Below the pieces are notes generated by a model. The model did not search any database. It was not told the DNA's origin and saw nothing but the letters and a program-made list of their open reading frames with translations. This document shows, piece by piece, positions 32,586 through 40,622 of a DNA stretch of 40,622 nt. The position numbers and the translations under genes were made by a program. The stretch's first letter is position 1. The number at the start of each line of letters is the position of its first letter. This DNA comes from Mucidula mucida (Eukaryota; Basidiomycota; Agaricomycetes; Agaricales; Physalacriaceae): positions 1 through 40,622 of the forward strand of contig JADNYV010000308.1 of the NCBI GenBank assembly GCA_015501055.1. Direction: 5' to 3'.

Positions 32586-32690
32586 ATGAGCTCGCAGAAC
32601 CCGTCTACGAATACTGGAACGAACTGGACTGTCCCGCTTGCTCGGCCGAAACCGTGTCGACGCACCTGGATCGGAGCGCTCTCCACAGTA
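32586..32690 (+). repeat. Leader-ORF module, copy IV
   Basis: ATGAGCTCGCAGAACCCGTC aligns with the start of the other modules but is shortened, and GGAACGAACTGGACTGTCCC with the Cys-Pro part (GAACTGTCCC elsewhere). The frame is not conserved. Confidence 0.4.
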
Positions 32691-32741
32691 AAAAGGAATC
32701 AAGTTGGGATTGACCGAGGAACATGGGTGCACATTCACGAT

Positions 32742-33360
32742 ATGGCTGGGTGTCCAAATGCGCCGCAGTCTTCTAGCTCTGAAATTAGTGTCTACTGAAC
32801 GATTATGCATACGAGGACGTGGGGGAAGATGATTGCGAGGACGCGATTGTGATGGAGATCAGGTATGCCCAGTATCTCGTTTCTCTTCTTGTATTTATAT
32901 TTGACAAATGAATGTGAGCAGGGTATAACTGTCGTTTCCAAGGTCTTCTTTATCCTCTGGGAGGGGCGCGCTGTCGTCCACGTTGACCATCCATGTTTCC
33001 GGAATCCTTACTGACAACAGCCTCCTTGACCGTCACGTCCGTGGGCGGACGACATCGTCCATAACAGTATCAACATCTTCAGATACGCGAAGGGACACTA
33101 CTGTCATCTCAAGGGCTTCCGCGTCGCATGCTCCTGCAGATTCCGGACGACCATTCTATTTGTCAGAAGCCTTGTCTCCTTCGCAGCGGCGTTGACGTCT
33201 TTCGATATATCTATCCTCGCGGCTTCGTTGCCTGTAGTAACGCCACGACCATGATGGGGACGCTACCTTCCCAGCAGCCAGAGTCCGCGACGTCTGATGT
33301 TTACGCTAGGGTTCGGACAGATTGGCTTCAGAGGGCGATATTGATTGTGCTCTCTATCTA
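32742..33360 (+). pseudogene. SAP gene, decayed copy IV
   Basis: ATG 32742 gives MAGCPNAPQSSSSEISVY then TGA. The signal-peptide core is gone, and only traces of the acidic run (EDDCEDAIVMEI) and of exon 2 remain. Position, intron start (GTATGCCCAG) and Ser/Thr-rich remnants match copy II. Confidence 0.65.
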
Positions 33361-33801
33361 GGTGAGTTGCACGCGCGTTCGAGAGAAGACGCTGAGGCAC
33401 AAATACAGTAAATTACAGGTACACTTGGTGTCCGATGTGTCTTAATATTCTTTGCTTTGCGCGTTGCGTTTATCAGTCAGGTTTCTATGCAAGTAGACAT
33501 TCCGGGGGCACTTTGTCGCCAGCCTGTTGTCGCTTATTTTGAGATTTTGGGCTGACGGCCTTGGAACGCGTTCACGCGCGACCGAACGCAATTCCAAATG
33601 ACAGGTTCTGTCTTTCTTCAATTAGGTCTGCTTTTCCGTTCTGTTCGAAACCCGAGTCCAACACCGGGGGTTGGAATTTCAATCTTCGACATCGGTAACC
33701 ACTACCATTGGCATCGAGTTACGGACTGTGCTCTGACACTAACAGGAACCCTCTGACGGAACGCGTTCACGTGACGTTGCCCTCTACGCGCGGGGACTAG
33801 C

Positions 33802-33990
33802 ATGCTGGACTACGTCGACCGGATCCCTAACGATCCTGGTCTTCCTGGTCTCATATATGGCTTGACTATGTCTCTAGAGTTACGCTCGCCTAATGTACTC
33901 GGCTGGCAGAGGCGCATGTCGGGTTTGCCTCTTACTACTGGATTTTTCTTCGGTAATTGTCGTGGGTCTTGCGGGAGCACGTCGCGCTGA
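33802..33990 (+). CDS. Small ORF retained in both blocks (copy B)
   Basis: A 62-residue frame starting MLDYVDRIPNDPG, with IYGLTMSLELRSPNVLGW and ending CRGSCGSTSR. Counterpart of 19123-19308. The inner part differs by several indels that nearly cancel, leaving the same end and stop. Confidence 0.3.
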   Translation: MLDYVDRIPNDPGLPGLIYGLTMSLELRSPNVLGWQRRMSGLPLTTGFFFGNCRGSCGSTSR

Positions 33991-34293
33991 ATGTCTCGCT
34001 ATGGATTATAGATTGACTCAGCGTCAAGTTGGTGATCAAAGCCTGAGTGGCTTTGTGCCTCAATGTGGCGCAATTTTCTGTGGTGCGAAATCGTAAGAAT
34101 TTACTACTTCGTGGCTTGGAAACATTGAAATCAACATTCCACAGTACTATCCATGCCTTGAAGCAATTAAACGACCTCGCATTGATGTTTTGCCTTTTAC
34201 GATGAAATGCACGTGATCTTTTACCAATAAGAGCGAGACGCGCTTTGCCTTTTGTTCACAGCCTCCACTACCACCATTTTCACTCGCTACACA

Positions 34294-35351
34294 ATGGCGA
34301 ATTTTGGGACCATTATGTTCACGGCACCTCCCTCTGAGCTCACGGACGAGCTCAAGACGAATTACACGGCGGTCTTTCAGCACATCCCCTCCAAGGACGA
34401 TGTCCGCGCTGTGATTACCGCAGCCAATCAGAAAAACTCCACAGGGAACTCAGGCCACGTCAAACGGCCATCCAACTCGTATATAATCTTCCGCTCGTGC
34501 ATGAACCACTTTGCGCCCACAGAGTTGTTCACAGAGATCGAGAACACCTACGGATCGCCGACTAATGGCTGGTTTTCAAAGCTCGTCACCCATTACTGGC
34601 ATAAGTTGCCAGCACACGTCCGACAATTCTACGACGACATGCAGAAGGAGGTGAAGCAGCAGCATGCGAAAGACCATCCGGGTTACGAGTATCATCCGGC
34701 GAAACCAGCTAAGGGACATAAGGGGAAGAGGCGCAAGACAGAGAGTCCCAAGTCCTCGGCGAGGGTATCCCCTCCACCACAGACGCCAGTGTGGGACGCG
34801 GCGCTGGAGCCATTCCAATTTACTTTCCAAATTGAGAGCCCATTGGTGGATGCACCACAACAGTTCACGCATGCCCCGTTGCCCGCGGTCAATGGGCAAG
34901 AACACGCTCAATCGCGAGACCATTTCGCCCCGCAGCCTTTTGTCGACGCGTCGTCTGAGGTATGTGCTTTGTTCGCCTCTTTGTCTTCGTCTCATTTGTT
35001 CTCTTAGCAGCCCGGTAATGAATTCTACGGGCGCGAGAACTTTGCCGTCGCTGGTCCCTTGAATCAGGTATGTGCATTGTTGGCTTATAATTTCTTCTTG
35101 TCTGACTTGTCCTTCAAGCAGTACGCCCACCCGACCTACGCCCTCGATGGATTTAACGGAGCCTCGGCTTTTACTGGCTACACATTTAATCCGATTCCGG
35201 TATGTGTATTGTAATCACTTGGGTGTGGGTCTTTGGCTAAATGACTCGCCAGGTTTCTATGCCCTTGGACCTCAACAAACCTCTGGACGAGACGTTTATC
35301 ACCATATGCCGCCAACTTTCCCGCCGGAGATTGAATGGGCATCAACTTTGA
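34294..35351 (+). CDS. HMG-box DNA-binding protein (HMG-B), C-terminus frameshifted
   Basis: Exons 34294-34959, 35011-35067, 35122-35199 and 35253-35351 (introns 51, 54 and 53 nt) encode 299 residues. The HMG box lies at about residues 57-134: KRPSNSYIIFRSCM, FSKLVTHYWHKL, FYDDMQKEVKQQH, HPGYEYHPAKP. A basic stretch (KGKRRK) follows. From VWDAALEPFQFTFQ onward, and through the introns, it is nearly identical to HMG-A. In exon 4 two one-base deletions (CAACTTTCC against CAACTCTTCC, and AATGGGC against AATGCGGC) shift the frame. The protein therefore ends after RQLSRRRLNGHQL instead of the 71-residue conserved tail. The HMG box itself is open and its signature residues are kept, so it may be a truncated functional paralogue or an early pseudogene. 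A sequencing error cannot be excluded. Confidence 0.7.
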
Positions 35352-35934
35352 TAAGCTGAGGCGAGACGATGTGCTCATCACATCCTTGTGTTCTAAGAAC
35401 CGGGAGTTCCTCGACCTGAGGCTGCTGGCGGGCGCTAGCTACCCTTTCTGGATGTGCGAGTTCTAGGATGTTGTACTATTTCTTTTCTGTTTTTTTCCTG
35501 TCTCATTTATCTCTGCATCTTTTTACCATCACATGTCTTGCTTTCCAGTCTCGTTGCTACATAGCGCATTGTCATATCCATCGCATTTACGATACCCGTA
35601 CATATTCCCACATCCATCTCTTGTTTATCTCGTATCGCTATTGTTTGCCTGTTTTCCGATTTTTCTCATCTTGCATCGCATTATGATCTCCATATATGTG
35701 CATCCAGCTCAGCTTCTTATTCCGTATCGCTATCTACATCGTCCAATGTACATACTTGTCTAAATTGCATCTGTTGTTGTGTTCATTTTACACTTTAGTG
35801 TTACAATTACCAGTGACTCTTGAATCTTGACCACCATCTACCACGCAATCCGCTTCCTGGCGAATCTACAGAAGCAAAGAATGATCACGCGGGAAAATCC
35901 GAGGCGACGCGTGTTTTGCTCTTTCATAACATCC

Positions 35935-36079
35935 ATGTCGGCTCGCCAAAGCCGCCTACGAATACTCGGATGGTTGAAATCAGGCCATATTCCAGTGGAA
36001 CAAAATGCCCGTTTCAAACGACTGGCCGGAAACGCGTCGCTGAACCCCAGATTGAAGCTCCCGCGCCAGCGGTATAGTA
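35935..36079 (+). repeat. Leader-ORF module, copy V
   Basis: ATGTCGGCTCGCCAAAGCCG matches copy III with small deletions. GGAACAAAATGCCCG marks the CPxC site, shortened to GTKCPFQ, so the second Cys is lost. Confidence 0.4.
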
Positions 36080-36681
36080 GCCGCGGAAACAAAACTTGAT
36101 TTCCGTTCACGTCTATCATCCCTCGCGATTTCTGCTACCTTGGCTCCAATGTTCGACTGGAGTACTTTTTGCTTCTCGCTTTTATATATTTTACCGCACT
36201 TGCGGGCGTCGGGTTCAACGTCTCCCTCCGCCTCGGAAGAGGACAGATGTTGTTATAAAAAGGTAGGGGATGCAAATCCTGTTTTCTTTTCACGAACTTA
36301 CGCTCTATGTCTACTATCTCTAGTATTCAGTTTATGCCAACAAATACTTCCTGAGGTATCGGCCCTCAATGCATGCGCGCCCATCGGCGAAACATTCTAA
36401 TCACGGAGCCACGAATCACCTTTGGTTTACAAAAAGAGTCGATGCCCTTTGAAGTGTGTACTTTGTCGATATCCTACGAAGCCATGTCATCTGGTCAACT
36501 CGGTCCGTTCTCTTGGTGAAAACTCCTCCTCGCCCGATGGTTGATTGACTTACTGGCAAGGCGAGTCGATAAATGGCAAAACATGTCTAAGATTCCAGGG
36601 ACAGGAGTCTATCAGAATCATTTATATACTTGGGACAGAACGAAAGAGGCCTAATTCCCTTCTTGCTCTCTGACCTTCACC

Positions 36682-37432
36682 ATGCCTGCTTCCGCCACTT
36701 CCGCTCTTTCTCGCTGCGTCGCCTGGTTTCTCGGAAAATGCAGTAGATCGACCAGTGAAGGACTGGTCGAAAAGACCGAAGAGTTGCGCATTGTGAGATG
36801 TCTCCTTTCATTGGCTATGTCGGTTCTGACACACGCAGCCCGCGCCCACTAGACTCCAGGATGATTCTCATAAACCTCAGGCTTCAAATCGGGCGCGGCG
36901 CTCTTCACACTACCGCAACATTGCCTCTTGCTCTTCTGAGCTTTCTCTCCTCTGACGGCCCAAGGCGTCGCTGCTGTACTCGAAGAGCCGCAGACCATCG
37001 TCTTGCGTACCGCAGTGGCCGCTTTGAAGGTCACCGTTACTGAGTTTGTCGAACCGACCCCAATGGAAGTTGAGGTATGAATTCCCAAGGCTGACGCCGA
37101 TGCACCGCTAACGGTGACCTTCAGATCCTTCGTCCTACCCCTACATTTGTCTCACACCCCAACACCCACGAAGAGGAAGCCCAAGGCTGACTCCAAATCG
37201 TTTGCATCTCTCCAGAACATCGCCAGCGCTCCTGGAACTTGGGGCCAGTGGTAAATGGCATGGCAGACAACATACCTCCAGCCGACGAGCGCATGGTAAA
37301 GAGAATCTCGCTAGCCGCCCATTGAAGACAAGAGAGGAGCGGCTCAAGGCATACACGCCGCCTGCGCGCTTTCTTGGTCTACGTCAAGGTCAAGAAAATA
37401 CCTCCCGATACCCGACATCACATAGATTTTAG
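36682..37432 (+). pseudogene. Gene G, frameshifted copy B
   Basis: ATG 36682 opens MPASATSALSRCVAWFL, and the first donor and acceptor match copy A. In exon 2 one-base deletions (CTCAGGCTTC against CTCAGGCCTTC, CAACATTGCC against CAGCATTCGCC) lead to TGA within about 32 codons. The second intron region is 50 nt with a stop in frame. The C-terminal exon is still nearly identical to copy A, ending at the same TAG. Confidence 0.75.
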
Positions 37433-37941
37433 ATTGATTGTTTCTCAATCCTCTTGCTCATCTAGTTGTGCTCTTCAATTTGCTTGTTTTTACGCTACAG
37501 ACCCATTACTTTACAGCTTTCTACTATCTGTAGTCCACTGCTCACACGGTGTTGAAGCAGATCTTTCTCTTTCAACTAGTACCTATATCTTCCTTTACAT
37601 ATCTTTCGCTATTATCTGTAGTCCACTGTTCGCGCGGTGTTGAAGCAGAACTTTTCATTTCGTACTTTACGCTATTTTTGCATGTATCACCTATCTATCT
37701 GTTCGCAGTCTTCATTTCTGTTTCCGAGTTTCGCTTATTGCATCTGTTGCTGTGCTCATTTCGAACTTTAGTGTTACATGTATTTACCACAAACGCGCTT
37801 TCTTCCGCGCGCTACCTTTCGTCATTAATTCGAGTTTAGGCTTTTCAGCAGCGGGATAGAAGCAAACAATGATCGAGCGGGAAAATCTCAGGGACCCGGG
37901 CGTGCTCTTCCTCTGAGTCTTTCCATAACATCCATGTCGAT

Positions 37942-38162
37942 ATGGACGAGCTCGCCAAATTTGCTAACGAGTACTCGGATTGGCTGTAGAAGTTGGATTG
38001 ACCTGCCCTACATGCTTCGAACAACTGGCCGGAAACGCTCACTCAGATTGGAGTTTCGAAAGAAAGCCTACCATTACAACTTCGGCTTATGCTATATGTT
38101 TACATGCTGGGCGCTCCATTCTCCCTACGGAAAATTGGGCTCATGAATGGAACCAAATTTGA
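37942..38162 (+). repeat. Leader-ORF module, copy VI
   Basis: ATG 37942 gives MDELAKFANEYSDWL then TAG. One frame over, from about 37980, the sequence reads VGLTCPTCFEQLAGN followed by WSFERKPTITTSAYAIC and ENWAHEWNQI to a stop at 38160-38162. This is the longest version of the CPxC part in the window. The two halves would join with a small indel, so this copy may be decayed. Confidence 0.4.
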
Positions 38163-38209
38163 ATCGCATATATCAACGGGGACCGTCTCCATGGGCGTAC
38201 ATTTGCGAT

Positions 38210-38830
38210 ATGGCTAGGTGCCGTTTTTTAATCCTTGTTATTGCTTTCATTCTTGCTTCTGCTGTGGCCGCTGTTGCAGATGAGCGTTCTGCTGGAACTC
38301 CCGAGATTCGCGTCTGCCGGCAGCTGGATGGACCTCCATGCATTTGACGATTTGGGGGTTGGGAGGAGGAGGGAGAGGAAGGAGATGTTTATGGCGATGA
38401 ACAGGATGAAGATGGTGATTGCGAAGATGACGATGATGGTTCGGTGGAAGAGCACTGCGAAGGTGACGAGGCAAGTCTGGTTTCTCTTCTTTTGTTTATT
38501 TCTGACGAACAGCATGCGATTAGGGCATGACGACTCTGTCTGTGTCTTTTCCAGAATCTTTATCGTAGGGAACGCTGTTGTCTACGGTGACCGTCCAGGT
38601 TTCTGACCAGCTGACATTAGTCGTCTCCTTGACCGCGACTTCGGCTCTTCAAGTAAATCTAGACTGTCATCGTTGATATCTTTCAATGTATCTCTCCTCG
38701 CGGCTTCTGCAGAGTCGTAACCCCACGAGCTCGATAGGGCTAAACCTTCCTTCTCAGTGGCGACGTCTCATAGGATTCGGAAAGACGTTCCTTTGTGGGG
38801 CTTTGTGCTGGGAGCGATTGTACCATCCCA
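38210..38830 (+). pseudogene. SAP gene, copy VI
   Basis: The signal peptide is as good as in the intact copy (MARCRFLILVIAFILASAVA), followed by ERSAGTPEIRVCRQLD. The frame then closes at TGA (CPPCI-type ending), while the acidic run (DEQDEDGDCEDDDDGS) continues one frame over. The donor is GC (GACGAG|GCAAGT) where the intact copy has GT. Exon 2 is mostly deleted. This block fragment is the reference that shows what block A lost at copy III. Confidence 0.65.
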
Positions 38831-39008
38831 GAGCCCATTGGTGATTGTCCCATAACGAATCTTCTCCCGGTATAGGCTCATTGCCGCAGGAGAGGAAAAC
38901 CTCTGATCGCCAGAATGTTTCGCCAAGTTAAGCGGGACAATGCACTCATCGCTAACATATGTCACACGGACTGGGAGCTCTGTGAAATGCGCACCGCAGC
39001 CCGAGTTT
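38826..39008 (+). pseudogene. Third HMG-gene remnant (C-terminal domain)
   Basis: AGAGCCCATTGGTGATTG matches the exon 1 region of the HMG genes (AGCCCATTGGTGGATG). After GATCGCCAG the frame MFRQVKRDNALIANICHTDW, then ELCEMRT, aligns with NFDKLRRDDVLITSMSHKDREFLDLR of HMG-A exon 4. No HMG box is left. It follows SAP copy VI, as HMG-A and HMG-B follow copies II and IV. Confidence 0.5.
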
Positions 39009-39124
39009 TAGAATATTGGACATTTTCATTTTCAGTTATTTGCGCGTCAATCACAGATCCTGCAGCACGTGGAGAACAAGGAAAATGAGACGTGGTGTCG
39101 GCGTCTCTCCTTCCTTCGTCCACG

Positions 39125-39986
39125 ATGGACAAATCCCTTTCCCAACAGGAAAACACGAAGTCTTCCGACGTACACACTTCCCCGCCACCGCACCCTACCG
39201 GGCAACCCCTCACTCTCTTTCAACTCTCCAAAATACCTGCCTTGGTCCTCATCAGTCTAGTGTTTTTTTTCATCGGTGCCGTCTTGGTGCACTCTTGTCC
39301 ATCCCAATGTCCATAGACATTATACCGGCAGCGACCTGTGCAACAATCCAGGTCATCCTCCTGGTCTCACTAGGTCTTGGGTTTGGAACGGCGGGGTGCC
39401 CCGCTTACTTCTATTTGTGATGCATAGTATGACCACTATCGGTGCGTACTCATAAGCAGTCATGTTTAGTCTGTCTCCTGTTCTGATTACAGTCTTTAGG
39501 TTTTCTAGTTAGTTTACCGTGCACAACCGGAGGCGTTTGGATGGTCGTCGTCCTACTGCTTCCGAGCTCCTTGGTATTCCACTTTGCAACGATCATCTCA
39601 GGGACCCATATGAAATGGGCTTGTACGGTATGTTTTCATTATCAGTGCTTACTTTTACTCAAGCCGCTTAAGGAGCAATTGCGTGTGGTCTGGAGTCTTT
39701 CATCCGGGGCTTGTGTCGTACGTACGTACGAGAGTTGACTCTGCTGAGGCATCCACGCGCACCGGGCATGGTGATGAGTCCCTACTGGTGCCGTCGGTCC
39801 CAGAAGATCCGCCGGTCAGTCATTTTCCCTTCTGAAGAGGCGGTCTTCTTTTTGTGTACAGCAGGATGCTTAAGGGTATTTTTGCAGAGCTACACGGATG
39901 CTGATTGTTCCGCTAGGTCGGCGACAATTCAGAAGTCGTCCAGTCAGGACCCCAGTCGGAGTCCTCCAGTGGCCAAGATGGTCTAG
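39125..39986 (+). pseudogene. Family P membrane protein, frameshifted copy P3
   Basis: ATG 39125 gives MDKSLSQQENTKSSDV, matching MDKSTSKQANTNPDSN of P1, followed by a Pro-rich part and a first hydrophobic segment (IPALVLISLVFFFIGAVLV). The frame is then shifted twice (near 39300 and 39395). The second segment reads IIPAATCATIQVILLV in the next frame. The intron starts GTGCGTAC as in P1 and its acceptor TCTTTAG gives GFLVSLPC, aligned with the LPC motif of P1 and P2. The third segment (WMVVVLLLPSSLVF) resembles P2. A charged tail with VPSVPEDPP follows, ending TAG at 39984-39986 after a possible intron. Probably a pseudogene, unless two bases are wrong. Confidence 0.6.
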
Positions 39987-40344
39987 ACTGAGTAAGCTTT
40001 TTGATTTAGACCTTTTGAGTGCGCTATTCACACCCGCTGGTAGTTCAGATTTGTTCGCAAATTTCCACTCTCCAATTCACTCTGTACTCGGATCTCATCG
40101 CAATCATTAACTTATCATCGCATTCTCGGCTTCCATTCCACTCTCCAAATCACTCCGCACTCGGAATCGCATTGTAAACTTAAATCATCGCCTACAGCGG
40201 CATACTCGGATTGGACTTTTTAGACATAGATATTGTCCTGTACTATAGAGATCGTTATGAATGGCCTCAAGGGCATTAATACCCACACGTTGCGAGTGCA
40301 ACTGCAAGACTCAAGAGAGTGAATCCATCAGGAACTTATAAACA
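39987..40344. other. No recognisable gene
   Basis: Nothing supportable. Short repeats of CTCCAAT/TCCATTCCACTCTCC and CACTCGGAT occur around 40065-40165. Confidence 0.4.
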
Positions 40345-40622
40345 CTAATCTGATCGGTACGGTTAGTGTTGCTAGCGGTTTCCGAGCGAGTAAAGTTATC
40401 GACATCAGTGCGTATATCACTGCAGCAAACCGAATACTATTGATATATTTTCAGACGACGACGCGCCATCTCCCCAGGTCGAAGGCGGTGCTCGTGTCTA
40501 GCGACGAGGAGGAGCCGGTGCCGAAGAAGGTCAAGCCACGCCCACCAATTTCTCCTGCAAATAGAGCTAACGCCAAATTGTAGATGACGCCAAACCTTCA
40601 CGCAAACGCAAGAAACCGGTCA
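40345..40622 (+). CDS. Partial charged protein at the window edge
   Basis: A donor-like CA|GTGCGTAT near 40408 and an acceptor (ATATTTTCAG, ending 40455) lead into an exon that reads SKAVLVSSDEEEPVPKK and then VKPRPPISPANRANAK. One frame over near the end it reads DDAKPSRKRKKPV up to the edge. Ser-Asp-Glu runs next to Lys-rich stretches are common in nuclear proteins (for example the N-terminus of replication factor C large subunit), but the frame breaks and the rest is outside the window. Identity is not established. Confidence 0.25.

Larger units (their letters stand above)
32350..38830 (+). repeat. Segmental duplication, block B
   Basis: Partner of block A (17029-23760), same orientation and order, offset by about 15.3 kb. 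Its genes carry frameshifts (HMG-B C-terminus, gene G copy), while it keeps the 37733-38490 segment that block A has lost. It starts about 36 bases to the right of the candidate MITE. Confidence 0.85.

Noticed and set aside
35468..35763. Open frames in the pyrimidine-rich flank behind HMG-B (and 20888-21268 behind HMG-A)
   Set aside because: Low-complexity T/C-rich sequence giving Ser/Leu/Phe-rich frames; indels between the two blocks are not in threes.

Overview
The window looks like nuclear DNA of a mushroom-forming basidiomycete (Agaricomycetes). The evidence is short spliceosomal introns (43-63 nt, GT-AG with occasional GC-AG), TATA boxes 40-85 bases before several start codons, a FunK1 protein kinase, a fungal O-methyltransferase, a Dma1-like FHA-RING ligase, a KGD4/MRPS36 homologue and small fungal membrane and secreted proteins. 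I see no rRNA, tRNA, CRISPR array, prokaryotic operon or complete autonomous transposon. All gene models below were spliced by hand from the sequence.

Left part (1-14 kb), mostly single-copy. A degenerate ~141-base repeat lies at the edge. It is followed by KGD4 (minus, 2229-2598), a four-TM membrane protein P1 (4891-5605), an 87-residue secreted protein with a duplicated GY/GF motif (6529-6907), a decayed REV1 BRCT fragment abutting a decayed 7-TM fragment (7612-8240), an intact FHA-RING ubiquitin ligase (8895-10623), and two minus-strand membrane genes: P2 (10879-11704, paralogue of P1) and a seven-TM protein Q (11913-13168).

Middle and right (14-39 kb), a locally amplified cluster. The basic unit is [short CPxC-type leader ORF] - [secreted acidic plus Ser/Thr-rich protein, SAP] - [small secreted Cys-rich protein, SCR]. 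Only the first unit (14.7-16.5 kb) appears fully intact. A ~6.5 kb segment was then duplicated: block A (about 17.03-23.76 kb) and block B (about 32.35-38.83 kb). Each block carries a decayed SAP copy, a conserved small ORF, a four-exon HMG-box gene, and a 222-residue basic protein gene (G). In block A the HMG and G genes are intact. In block B the HMG gene has a C-terminal frameshift and G is a frameshifted pseudogene. A third, heavily worn HMG remnant lies at 38.83-39.0 kb. The two HMG genes differ strongly in the DNA-binding box but are nearly identical, introns included, on both sides of it; this is the most interesting signal in the window.

Between the blocks (24-32 kb) lie a decayed SCR copy, an unidentified minus-strand ORF, an O-methyltransferase with an in-frame stop (pseudogene), an intact five-exon FunK1 kinase (28367-31055), and a GGCTTG/CAAGCC-rich stretch (31627-32314) that could be a hAT-type MITE. 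At the right edge are P3, a frameshifted third copy of the P1/P2 family (39125-39986), and the start of an unidentified charged protein running off the window.

Together the cluster looks like a rapidly evolving accessory region (secreted proteins, a duplicated DNA-binding gene, membrane-protein paralogues) next to a conserved housekeeping stretch. Functions of the SAP, SCR, G and P families are not known to me and are described only from sequence.
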